From positions 1 to 9,191 of the forward strand of contig CAJANQ010000261.1 of the NCBI GenBank assembly GCA_903941145.1: a stretch of 9,191 nt of DNA. The letters are read 5' to 3'. Below, piece by piece: positions 1 to 6,178 of this stretch. The position numbers and the translations under genes were made by a program. The stretch is from an uncultured Actinomycetes bacterium. GTDB taxonomy: Bacteria > Actinomycetota > Acidimicrobiia > Acidimicrobiales > Microtrichaceae. The stretch's first letter is position 1; the number at the start of each line of letters is the position of its first letter. Under the pieces are notes generated by a model that saw nothing but the letters and a program-made list of their open reading frames with translations, had not been told where the DNA came from and did not search any database.

Positions 1-89
1 AAACCGCAGGTGTTGGGTTTCTAGCACGCGCTGCGGCAGTGCGGCGTGCGTCACACGTGTTCTCCGTCAACTCAGGGGCCGGTGTCGCT

Positions 90-117
90 TTGACCGCGTC
101 CCGCGTTCTGGAAGGAT
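90..117 (+). promoter_or_regulatory. Weak promoter candidate upstream of the amidohydrolase
   Basis: TTGACC (90-95) matches five of six bases of the -35 consensus. It is followed after 16 bases by AAGGAT (112-117), a poor -10 match. Transcription from here would give a leader of about 60 bases before the ATG at 186. The rest of 1-185 shows no gene I can support. The match is weak and could be chance. Confidence 0.25.
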
Positions 118-185
118 GACGCCGGATTCCGGCACGCAACTGCCGGTCATCGACCCCCGTAGCGATCCCAGTTCAGGAGCACGTC

Positions 186-1931
186 ATGGCCACTCCCCTC
201 GACCTCGCCATCGTCAACGCCACGCTGGTGGACGGCACCGGCGGACCTTCTCGCCAGGCGGATGTCGGGGTAGTCGGCGGTCGAGTGGTGACGGTGACCG
301 ACGCAGGTGCGATGGAGACGTCCGGAGCGACCGAGGTCGTCGACGCACAGGGGCTCGTGCTGGCGCCCGGGTTCATCGACCCCCACACGCACTACGACGC
401 CCAGCTGTTCTGGGACCCCACCGGCTCGCCGTCCAACCTGCACGGTGTCACCACGGTCATCGCCGGCAACTGCGGTTTCACCCTGGCACCGCTGATCCCC
501 GGCGACTCCGACTACGTGGCCCGCATGATGGCCAAGGTCGAGGGCATGCCGCTCGCGGCGCTGGAGGAAGGCCTCGACTGGGACTGGGAGTCGTTCGACG
601 ACTACCTCGGTCGCCTCGAGGGCAACATCGGCGTCAACGCCGGGTTTCTGGTCGGGCACTGCGCGCTGCGCCGAAAGGTGATGGGCGACGAGGCGGTCGG
701 CAACGAGGCCTCCCCTGAGCAGGTCGAGGCCATGCGGGCGCTGCTCGCCCAGAGCATCGAGGCTGGCGGCCTCGGGTTCTCCACCACGTTGGCCCGCACG
801 CACTCCGACGGCGACGGCAACAAGGTGGCGTCCCGCTGGGCGTCGAAGGACGAGCTCCTCGCGCTGGCCTCGGTGGTGTCCGAGCACGAGGGCACGACGC
901 TTGAGTTTGCGTCCGACGGCTGCCTCGACGGGTTCCCCGACGACGAGGTCGACTTCATGATCGAGTTCTCGAAGGCCGGGAACCGCCCGCTCAACTGGAA
1001 CGTGCTCACCGTGGACTCGCACGCCCCTGAGCGCTACCGGAACCAGCTGGCAGCCATGGACCGCTGCGCCGAGGAGGGCGCCCGGGTGGTGGCCCTCACG
1101 ATGCCGGTGATCGTCGGCATGAACATGAGCTTCCTGACCTACTGCGCGCTCAACATGATGCCGGACTGGGGCCCGATCCTGGGCCTGCCGGTGCCGGAGC
1201 GCATCGAGCAGCTGAAGGACCCGGAGGTACGCGCCTTCATGAAGGCGCGGGCAGCCTCCGACGACGTCGGTGTGTTCGGCCGCCTGACCGGCTGGGACAT
1301 CTACGTCATCGGCGACACCTTCTCCGAGGCCAACGAAGGGCTCAGCGGCCGTCGCGTGGGCGACATCGCAGCCGAGCGCGGCGACGCCGACCCGTTCGAC
1401 ACCCTGCTCGACATCGTCATCGCCGACGACCTGCAGACGGTGCTGTGGCCCGGCGCGACCGACAACGACGCCGAGTCATGGCGGCTCCGGCGCGAGGCGT
1501 GGGACCACCCGTCGGTCATGCTCGGCGGCTCCGACGCCGGTGCGCACCTGGACCGCATGCAGGGCGCCAACTACACCACCCGCTTCATTGCCGACTGCGT
1601 GCGCGGCCGCAAGCTCACCACCCTCGAGCACGCCGTGCAGCTGCTGACCTCGGTCCCGGCCGAACTGTTCGGCCTGCGCGACCGCGGCGTGGTCCGAGAG
1701 GGTGCCCATGCCGACCTGGTCCTGTTCGACCCCGAGACCATTGAGTCCGAGCTGCTCGGGATGGTCGACGACCTTCCGGCCGGCACCAGCCGCCTCTACG
1801 CCGGTGCGGTGGGCGTGACGAGCGTGTGGGTCGGTGGCGTCGAGGTCGCGCACGACGGTGTGGCTACCGGACGGCTGCCCGGCGCGGTGCTGCGGTCCGG
1901 CCGCGACACCGAGACCGTCACTGCGGGCTGA
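186..1931 (+). CDS. Amidohydrolase, N-acyl-D-amino-acid deacylase (D-aminoacylase) family
   Basis: This 581-residue cytoplasmic protein is of the Amidohydro_3 / D-aminoacylase type, a metal-dependent TIM-barrel hydrolase cleaving amide bonds such as those of N-acyl-D-amino acids. The N-terminal beta-strand segment (residues 6-60) leads into PGFIDPHTHYD (61-71), with the HxH metal motif at H67 and H69. GNCGF (94-98) holds C96, which coincides in numbering with the zinc-ligand cysteine of the Alcaligenes enzyme. The late-barrel aspartate is D450 in GGSDAGAHLD. The C-terminal strand domain (about 500-570) contains the usual REGAHADLVLFD segment. The start is the ATG at 186, with AGGAG at 175-179 six bases upstream. 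The positions expected to carry two further zinc-ligand histidines look non-histidine (FASDG near 241-245; NWN 270-272), so the real substrate is uncertain. No transporter or regulator is adjacent. The last 14 bases overlap the end of the convergent wecA gene. Confidence 0.85.
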   Translation: MATPLDLAIVNATLVDGTGGPSRQADVGVVGGRVVTVTDAGAMETSGATEVVDAQGLVLAPGFIDPHTHYDAQLFWDPTGSPSNLHGVTTVIAGNCGFTLAPLIPGDSDYVARMMAKVEGMPLAALEEGLDWDWESFDDYLGRLEGNIGVNAGFLVGHCALRRKVMGDEAVGNEASPEQVEAMRALLAQSIEAGGLGFSTTLARTHSDGDGNKVASRWASKDELLALASVVSEHEGTTLEFASDGCLDGFPDDEVDFMIEFSKAGNRPLNWNVLTVDSHAPERYRNQLAAMDRCAEEGARVVALTMPVIVGMNMSFLTYCALNMMPDWGPILGLPVPERIEQLKDPEVRAFMKARAASDDVGVFGRLTGWDIYVIGDTFSEANEGLSGRRVGDIAAERGDADPFDTLLDIVIADDLQTVLWPGATDNDAESWRLRREAWDHPSVMLGGSDAGAHLDRMQGANYTTRFIADCVRGRKLTTLEHAVQLLTSVPAELFGLRDRGVVREGAHADLVLFDPETIESELLGMVDDLPAGTSRLYAGAVGVTSVWVGGVEVAHDGVATGRLPGAVLRSGRDTETVTAG

Positions 1932-3087
1932 GCCCCACCTCGTCCGAGGCTGACTCGTCGGCCTGCGCGGCCGCGGCCGCCTCGGCGTCGCGGCGCTCGC
2001 CCTTGCGGATCCAGCGCGGGGCGAGCAGCGTGAAGAGCAGGAGTGCGAGCGCCAGGATCCCGACCGGCACGATGCCGTTGCCCCGGTTGGTGAACACGGG
2101 GACCAGCACGAACCCGCTCAGCAGCGCGGTCCAGGCCCACAGGATCACGACGGCGCGCCGGTGGCCGTGGCCCATCTCCATGAGCCGGTGGTGCAGGTGC
2201 TCCTTGTCGGCGGTGGCCCAGCCGCTGCGCTTGGTGGCGCGGCGGACGACGGCGAACACCGTGTCGAGCAACGGCACCGCGAGGATGAACAGCGGCAGCA
2301 CGAGCGGGGCAAAGAAGAACCAGGCCTGGCCGGAGAACGGGTCGTCGGACTGGCCACCCACGGCCACGGTCGCTGCCGCCAGCAGACCCCCCAGCATGAG
2401 GGCACCGCTGTCCCCCATGAAGATCGTCGCCGGGTTGAAGTTGAACGGCAGGAAACCCAGACAGATGCCGGCGGTGACCACGGCGACCAGCGGCCCGACG
2501 TTGGACCGGTCGAGCACGCCGGCGTCGAGCAGCTTGTAGCCGTAGAGGAAGAACGAGCCTGCGGCGATGGCCACGATGCCGGCGGCCAGGCCGTCGAGCC
2601 CGTCGATCAGGTTCACCGCGTTGGCCAGGCCGACGACCCACAGCACGGTGACCACCGCGGACAGGTCGGGGGGCAGGACCGTGAAGCCCAGGAACGGCAC
2701 GCGGAAGTAGATGATCGTCACGCCGACGAGCGTGAGGATCGACCCGGCGATCACCAGGCCGGCCACCTTGCCAGGGGCCGACACGTCACGGATGTCGTCG
2801 ATCAGCCCGGTGAGCCAGATCACACCGGCGGCCACGAGGACGCCGACGATGTTGGCGGGCGCCTCGAACACGGGACGGAAGTCGGGGACCAGCGCGGCGA
2901 CGCCGACGGCGACCAGCAGCCCGAAGAACATGGCGGCCCCGCCCAGCACCGGCATTGCCTGCTCGTGGACGCCGCGGTCGGAGGGCTCGGCCACGACACC
3001 GAACCGCCGGGCCACCCGTTTCGCTGGCGGCACTGCGACGGCGGTGGCGCACACGGCGACGGCCATCACGATCAGGAACGGGAGCAC
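1918..3087 (-). CDS. wecA: Undecaprenyl/decaprenyl-phosphate GlcNAc-1-phosphate transferase (WecA/Rfe, MraY family)
   Basis: This polytopic inner-membrane enzyme moves GlcNAc-1-phosphate from UDP-GlcNAc to polyprenyl phosphate. In actinobacteria that step begins arabinogalactan-linker or other envelope polymer synthesis. From the GTG at 3087 the protein has 389 residues with about ten or eleven hydrophobic segments. Family motifs in order are the Asp pair in GLIDDIRD (94-101), NAVNLIDGLDGLAAG (156-170), FNFNPATIFMGDSGAL (215-230) and the WecA-type histidine motif ADKEHLHHRL (293-302), which separates it from MraY. The tail after residue 360 is charged and Ala-rich. A TTG at 3147 would add 20 residues and has AGGAG only three bases upstream. 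I prefer GTG 3087 because the added residues are hydrophilic and Gly/Arg-rich, and a TAGCCT -10 box lies eight bases before the GTG. It is divergent from another lipid-carrier sugar transferase. Confidence 0.9.
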   Translation of the reverse strand: MLPFLIVMAVAVCATAVAVPPAKRVARRFGVVAEPSDRGVHEQAMPVLGGAAMFFGLLVAVGVAALVPDFRPVFEAPANIVGVLVAAGVIWLTGLIDDIRDVSAPGKVAGLVIAGSILTLVGVTIIYFRVPFLGFTVLPPDLSAVVTVLWVVGLANAVNLIDGLDGLAAGIVAIAAGSFFLYGYKLLDAGVLDRSNVGPLVAVVTAGICLGFLPFNFNPATIFMGDSGALMLGGLLAAATVAVGGQSDDPFSGQAWFFFAPLVLPLFILAVPLLDTVFAVVRRATKRSGWATADKEHLHHRLMEMGHGHRRAVVILWAWTALLSGFVLVPVFTNRGNGIVPVGILALALLLFTLLAPRWIRKGERRDAEAAAAAQADESASDEVGLSPQ

Positions 3088-3095
3088 GGGACCGG

Positions 3096-3101
3096 AGGCT
3101 A
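3096..3101 (-). promoter_or_regulatory. Candidate -10 box for a leaderless wecA transcript
   Basis: Read on the minus strand the hexamer is TAGCCT (TANNNT type), ending eight bases before the GTG at 3087. No Shine-Dalgarno sequence precedes that GTG at normal spacing. A transcript starting at or next to the GTG would fit leaderless translation, which is common in Actinomycetota. No good -35 box is visible. Confidence 0.35.
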
Positions 3102-3141
3102 CCCGACCCCCTTCTCCCCGACGCGGCCAGCCCGCGCCGTG

Positions 3142-3179
3142 GTACAACTGCTCCTAGTTGCTAGTGCAACAACTTGTAC
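3142..3179. promoter_or_regulatory. Palindrome-rich operator-like element between wecA and the sugar transferase
   Basis: A relatively AT-rich island in otherwise GC-rich DNA holds several symmetric elements. GTTGC-TAGT-GCAAC (3157-3170) is a perfect inverted repeat. CAACT (3145-3149) and AGTTG (3156-3160) form a second. The outer pair is GTACAA (3142-3147) and TTGTAC (3174-3179). ACAACT also occurs twice in the same direction, 25 bases apart (3144 and 3169). The TTGC/GCAA half-sites resemble operators of MarR-type repressors, but no such regulator is encoded in the window. The element sits where a regulator could act on both divergent genes. Its structure is directly visible; its role is inferred. 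Confidence 0.45.
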
Positions 3180-3184
3180 GAACA

Positions 3185-3202
3185 CCGGCGGGGCGACGCC
3201 GG
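3185..3202 (+). promoter_or_regulatory. Short hairpin in the leader of the sugar transferase
   Basis: CCGGCG (3185-3190) and CGCCGG (3197-3202) are perfect complements around a six-base loop. The stem ends seven bases before the Shine-Dalgarno GGAAGG (3210-3215). It could influence ribosome access, but a six-base GC stem is not rare in DNA of this composition. Confidence 0.25.
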
Positions 3203-3221
3203 CCACGACGGAAGGACCACC

Positions 3222-4328
3222 ATGACCTCGGGCAGGGTGCGAATGCGGCTGGTGGCGCCCCCACCGGCAGGGACGGACGCCGGGGTGCTGGTGCACCCGG
3301 CCGGCTCAGCACGGGTGGAACCCCCTCCTCGGCGCACGACACGCGCCGACCGGCAGCGCCTGCTGCTCGTCGGCGACGGCGCCCTGGACGTGCGGCGCCG
3401 GCCCGACCGGACGGTGGTCGGCCACGTCGGCAACCGGGTCGCCGACCCCGTCGTGGTCGACCTCCGACGCGGCGCGGAACGTCTGGCCACGCTGGGGACG
3501 GTCGACGACACGCTCGAGATTGCCAGGACCACCGGCGCCGGCACCGTGGTGCTGTCGGCCGCCGACCTTGGACCGGCCCGGACCGCCGAGCTCGTCCACG
3601 CGCTCAGCCGGGACGGCCGCCACGTCGAGGTCGTGACCGGCGTACACGGCGTCGGCAGCCACCGGCTGCGGGCCGGGCGGAGCCAGTCCGGCGCCGTCCT
3701 CGCCGTCGCCCCGGTCGGCCGGTACACCTGGCGCGAGCCGGTCAAGCGGGCCACCGACGTTGCGCTGGCGTCGCTGCTGCTGATCCTGTGCGCGCCACTG
3801 CTGGGTCTGGCTGCGCTGGCCGTACGCCTGGCCGACGGTCCCGGCGTGCTGTTCCGGCAGATCCGCGTCGGACGCGACGGGCAGACCTTCACGGTGCTCA
3901 AGCTCCGGACGATGGTCTGCGACGCCGAGCAGCAGCTCGACGGCCTGATGCGCCACAACGAGGCGGCCGGGCCGATGTTCAAGATGCGCGACGACCCGCG
4001 GGTCACCAAGGTCGGGCGCATCCTCCGCGGCACATCGGTCGACGAGCTCCCACAGCTCGTCAACGTGCTCCGCGGTGACATGAGCCTGGTGGGCCCGCGG
4101 CCGGCGCTCCCCCGCGAGGTCGCCCAGTGGGACGACCGCCTCCGCGAGCGGCTCCGGGTGCGGCCCGGGATCACGGGCCCCTGGCAGGTCCACGGCCGGT
4201 TCACGGCGAGCCTCGACGACTACGAGCGGCTCGACGTCGGCTACGTCGACAACTGGACGCTGCTCGGCGACCTGCGGCTGCTGGTGCTCACCGTGCCGGC
4301 GGTCCTCGGTGGTGACGGCGCCGCCTGA
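3222..4328 (+). CDS. Polyprenyl-phosphate sugar-1-phosphate transferase (WcaJ/PglC type), short form
   Basis: This 368-residue protein is predicted to transfer a sugar phosphate from a nucleotide sugar to polyprenyl phosphate, starting an exopolysaccharide or glycan repeat unit at the cytoplasmic face of the membrane. The C-terminal half is a complete bacterial sugar transferase domain. It has KRATD (175-179), one hydrophobic re-entrant segment (about 178-204), FRQIRVGRDG (211-220) and KLRTM (227-231). The catalytic Asp-Glu pair is D274-E275 in SVDELPQL, followed by GPRPALP (291-297) and RVRPGITGPWQVHGR (312-326). Residues 46-140 resemble the nucleotide-binding-like domain of the long family members, with RLLLVGDG at its start. 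The four or five N-terminal membrane helices usual in about 450-500-residue homologues are missing, replaced by about 45 Pro/Arg/Ala-rich residues. The start is the ATG at 3222 with GGAAGG six bases upstream. An in-frame TTG at 3174 is less likely. The sugar cannot be read from the sequence. Confidence 0.88.
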   Translation: MTSGRVRMRLVAPPPAGTDAGVLVHPAGSARVEPPPRRTTRADRQRLLLVGDGALDVRRRPDRTVVGHVGNRVADPVVVDLRRGAERLATLGTVDDTLEIARTTGAGTVVLSAADLGPARTAELVHALSRDGRHVEVVTGVHGVGSHRLRAGRSQSGAVLAVAPVGRYTWREPVKRATDVALASLLLILCAPLLGLAALAVRLADGPGVLFRQIRVGRDGQTFTVLKLRTMVCDAEQQLDGLMRHNEAAGPMFKMRDDPRVTKVGRILRGTSVDELPQLVNVLRGDMSLVGPRPALPREVAQWDDRLRERLRVRPGITGPWQVHGRFTASLDDYERLDVGYVDNWTLLGDLRLLVLTVPAVLGGDGAA

Positions 4329-4341
4329 CCTGCGTCAGACT
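4312..4341 (+). promoter_or_regulatory. Candidate promoter for the split-barrel gene at 4348
   Basis: GTGACG (4312-4317), 18 bases and CAGACT (4336-4341) form a weak -35/-10 pair, with ATG six bases after the -10 box. The box lies across the end of the upstream gene and resembles the TAGACT box before rpiB in sequence and in the following bases (GCGGCC). The downstream gene has no Shine-Dalgarno sequence. Confidence 0.3.
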
Positions 4342-4347
4342 GCGGCC

Positions 4348-4869
4348 ATGACCGACGAGACCTCTTCTGACGCCGCACCCCAGATGGGCCACGGCACCAA
4401 GCAGCGCGACATCATCCGCATGTCGGACGCCGAGGTGACCGAGTTCCTGGCGCAGCGGCACTCCGCCACCATGAGCACGCTCGCCGCCGACGGCAGCATC
4501 CACTCGGTGGCCATGTGGTACGGGTTCATCGACGGGGTCATGGCGGTCGAGACCAAGTCCAAGGCCCAGAAGGTGCTCAACCTCCGCCGCGACCCGCGCA
4601 TCACGATGCTCGTCGAGGACGGCGAGTACTACGAGGAGCTCCGCGGCGTCTCCATCGTCGGCACCGCCGAGATCGTCGACGACGCCGACCAGCTCTGGGA
4701 GCTCGGCGTCAGCGTCTTCGACCGGTACATGGGCGGCTACACCGAGGAGATGAAGCCCTTCGTCGAGGTCATGCTCCACAACCGCGTGGCCGTGAAGGTC
4801 GTGCCGACCAAGGTGGTCACGTGGGACCACCGCAAGCTCGGCCTGCCCTCGACGCGCCCCGCCGAGTAG
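4348..4869 (+). CDS. PPOX-class split-barrel protein, probable F420- or flavin-dependent oxidoreductase
   Basis: This 173-residue cytoplasmic protein is of the pyridoxamine-5'-phosphate-oxidase-like split beta-barrel superfamily, closest in feel to the actinobacterial FDOR-B group that binds F420 or flavin. An N-terminal acidic/polar stretch (1-24) leads to the helix SDAEVTEFLAQ (26-36) and barrel strands ATMSTLAADGSIHSVAMWYG (40-59). KSKAQKVLNLRRDPR (69-83) carries the Lys/Asn/Arg residues that commonly contact cofactor phosphate in this family. GVSIVGTAEI (100-109) is a later barrel strand. The reaction and substrate cannot be assigned, and PNPOx activity itself is not implied. The ATG at 4348 is chosen. 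A GTG at 4309 would overlap the upstream gene by 20 bases and add 13 residues unlike the family. It lies 19 bases after the sugar transferase stop and converges on glyA. Confidence 0.8.
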   Translation: MTDETSSDAAPQMGHGTKQRDIIRMSDAEVTEFLAQRHSATMSTLAADGSIHSVAMWYGFIDGVMAVETKSKAQKVLNLRRDPRITMLVEDGEYYEELRGVSIVGTAEIVDDADQLWELGVSVFDRYMGGYTEEMKPFVEVMLHNRVAVKVVPTKVVTWDHRKLGLPSTRPAE

Positions 4870-4876
4870 TCCGCGT

Positions 4877-4909
4877 TCCAGTTCAGCCCGGGTAGGGCGT
4901 GAACTTGGA
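4877..4909. terminator. Bidirectional stem-loop between the split-barrel gene and glyA
   Basis: TCCA-GTTCA-GCCC (4877-4889, preceded by T) pairs with GGGC-(g)-TGAAC-(T)-TGGA (4895-4909). This gives about 13 base pairs with two single-base bulges and a five-base loop. The stem begins eight bases after the plus-strand stop (TAG, 4867-4869) and contains the glyA stop (4883-4885). No T-run follows on either strand, which is usual for GC-rich actinobacterial stem-loop terminators. Confidence 0.55.
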
Positions 4910-6127
4910 GCAGAGCGTCGCGACGTCGGAGCGGACCGCTGCGAGCGACGCCTCGTCCGAGGGGTTGCGCAGCACCCGGGTGATGAACTCGGCGATCTGC
5001 GCCATCTCCGGCTCCTGCATGCCCTGGGTGGTGACCGACGGCGTGCCGATGCGCAGGCCCGAGGTCACGAACGGCGACCGCGGGTCGTTCGGGACGGTGT
5101 TCTTGTTGAGCGTGATGCCGGCGAGGTCAAGTGCGATCTGCGCGTCCTTGCCGGTCAGCTCGGCGTCGAACCCCTGCAGGTCGATCAGCAGCAGGTGGTT
5201 GTCGGTGCCGCCGGAGACCAGGCGGAAGCCCTGCTCGCCGAGCGCTGCTGCGAGTGCCCGGGCGTTGGCGACGATCTGCGCGGCGTAGGCCTTGAACTCG
5301 GGCTGGGACGCCTCGCGGAAGGCCACGGCCTTGCCGGCGACGGCGTGCTCGAGCGGGCCGCCCTGCAGGCCCGGGAAGATGGCCTTGTCGATCGCCGCCG
5401 CGTGCTCCGCCTTGGACAGGATGCAGCCGCCGCGGGGGCCACGGAGCGTCTTGTGCGTCGTGAAGGTGACCACGTCGGCGTACGGCACCGGGTTGGGGTG
5501 CGCACCGCCGGCGATCAGGCCGGCGATGTGGGCGGCGTCGAACAGGAAGTAGGCGCCGACCTCGTCGCAGATCTCACGGAACGGGGCCGGGTCGATCGTG
5601 CGGGGGTAGGCGGTCGCACCGGCGATGATCATCTTTGGCCGGTGCTCGCGGGCCAGGTCACGGACCTGGTCCATGTCGATGCGCTCGTCGCGCTCGGTGA
5701 CCTGGTAGCTGATGAAGTCGTAGAAGCGGCCCGAGATGTTGACCGGCGAGCCGTGGGTGAGGTGGCCGCCGTGGTCGAGGCTCAGGCCCATGACCTTGTC
5801 GCCCTGCTCCAGGAGGGCCAGGAACACGCCCAGGTTGGCGTTGGCACCCGAGTGCGGCTGCACGTTGGCGTGGTCGGCGCCGAACAGCGCGCAGACCCGC
5901 GTCCGGGCCAGGTCCTCGGCCTCGTCGACGAACTCGTTGCCGCCGTAGTAGCGCTTGCCCGGGTAGCCCTCGGAGTACTTGTTGGTGAGGACCGAGCCGG
6001 TGGCCTCCATGACCGCCGGCGAGGTGAAGTTCTCCGAGGCGATCAGCTGGATGCCGGTGTTCTGACGCTCGACCTCGCGGTCGATCACGTCGAAGAGCTC
6101 GGTGTCACGGTCGGTGGGCCAGGGCAT
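4883..6127 (-). CDS. glyA: Serine hydroxymethyltransferase
   Basis: This cytoplasmic PLP enzyme interconverts serine plus tetrahydrofolate with glycine plus 5,10-methylene-tetrahydrofolate. It supplies glycine and one-carbon units for purine, thymidylate and methionine synthesis. The protein has 414 residues, the usual bacterial length. Visible hallmarks are IQLIASENF (26-34), NKYSEGYPGKRYYGG (49-63), SGANANL (93-99) and FLFDAAHIAGL (194-204), with the PLP aspartate D197 and H200. The PLP-binding lysine is K226 in TTHKTLRGPRGG. The start ATG at 6127 has AGGAG at 6136-6140, eight bases upstream. It lies 51 bases downstream of rpiB on the same strand, so the two are probably cotranscribed. I saw no glycine riboswitch or other leader RNA. 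All key residues appear intact. Confidence 0.98.
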   Translation of the reverse strand: MPWPTDRDTELFDVIDREVERQNTGIQLIASENFTSPAVMEATGSVLTNKYSEGYPGKRYYGGNEFVDEAEDLARTRVCALFGADHANVQPHSGANANLGVFLALLEQGDKVMGLSLDHGGHLTHGSPVNISGRFYDFISYQVTERDERIDMDQVRDLAREHRPKMIIAGATAYPRTIDPAPFREICDEVGAYFLFDAAHIAGLIAGGAHPNPVPYADVVTFTTHKTLRGPRGGCILSKAEHAAAIDKAIFPGLQGGPLEHAVAGKAVAFREASQPEFKAYAAQIVANARALAAALGEQGFRLVSGGTDNHLLLIDLQGFDAELTGKDAQIALDLAGITLNKNTVPNDPRSPFVTSGLRIGTPSVTTQGMQEPEMAQIAEFITRVLRNPSDEASLAAVRSDVATLCSKFTPYPG

Positions 6128-6145
6128 CGTCGGGTCTCCTGTTGC

Positions 6146-6178
6146 GGGGGTCGGGGGGGTTGTTGTCGATCGGGTGGG
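6146..6178 (+). other. G-run cluster in the rpiB-glyA gap
   Basis: The plus strand holds G-runs of 5, 7, 3 and 3 bases at 6146-6150, 6153-6159, 6172-6174 and 6176-6178, a possible G-quadruplex with one long 12-base loop. The rpiB-glyA mRNA carries the complementary C-rich sequence just upstream of the glyA ribosome binding site. The pattern is visible; any function is speculative. Confidence 0.25.

Noticed and set aside
24..49. Inverted repeat GCACGC/GCGTGC in the left leader
   Set aside because: Six pairs with a 14-base loop and no T-run; within chance expectation for this base composition, and no upstream gene is visible to terminate.
116..718. A 200-codon frame with GGAAGG directly before its ATG
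   Set aside because: The Shine-Dalgarno sequence abuts the ATG with no spacer, and the Arg/Gly-rich translation overlaps the amidohydrolase in another frame.
3088..3147. TTG start for wecA at 3147 (20 extra residues)
   Set aside because: AGGAG is only three bases away, the added segment is hydrophilic before the first membrane helix, and the start would sit inside the operator-like element. It remains possible.
3174..3221. TTG start for the sugar transferase at 3174
   Set aside because: No ribosome binding site at proper spacing; the ATG at 3222 has GGAAGG six bases upstream.
2161..3225. A 354-codon open frame on the plus strand opposite wecA
   Set aside because: His/Asp/Gln/Gly-rich low-complexity translation antisense to a membrane protein gene; this is the mirror of hydrophobic codons.
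6128..6178. Glycine riboswitch or attenuator before glyA
   Set aside because: The gap is only 51 bases, G/C-run dominated, with no conserved riboswitch core or leader peptide.
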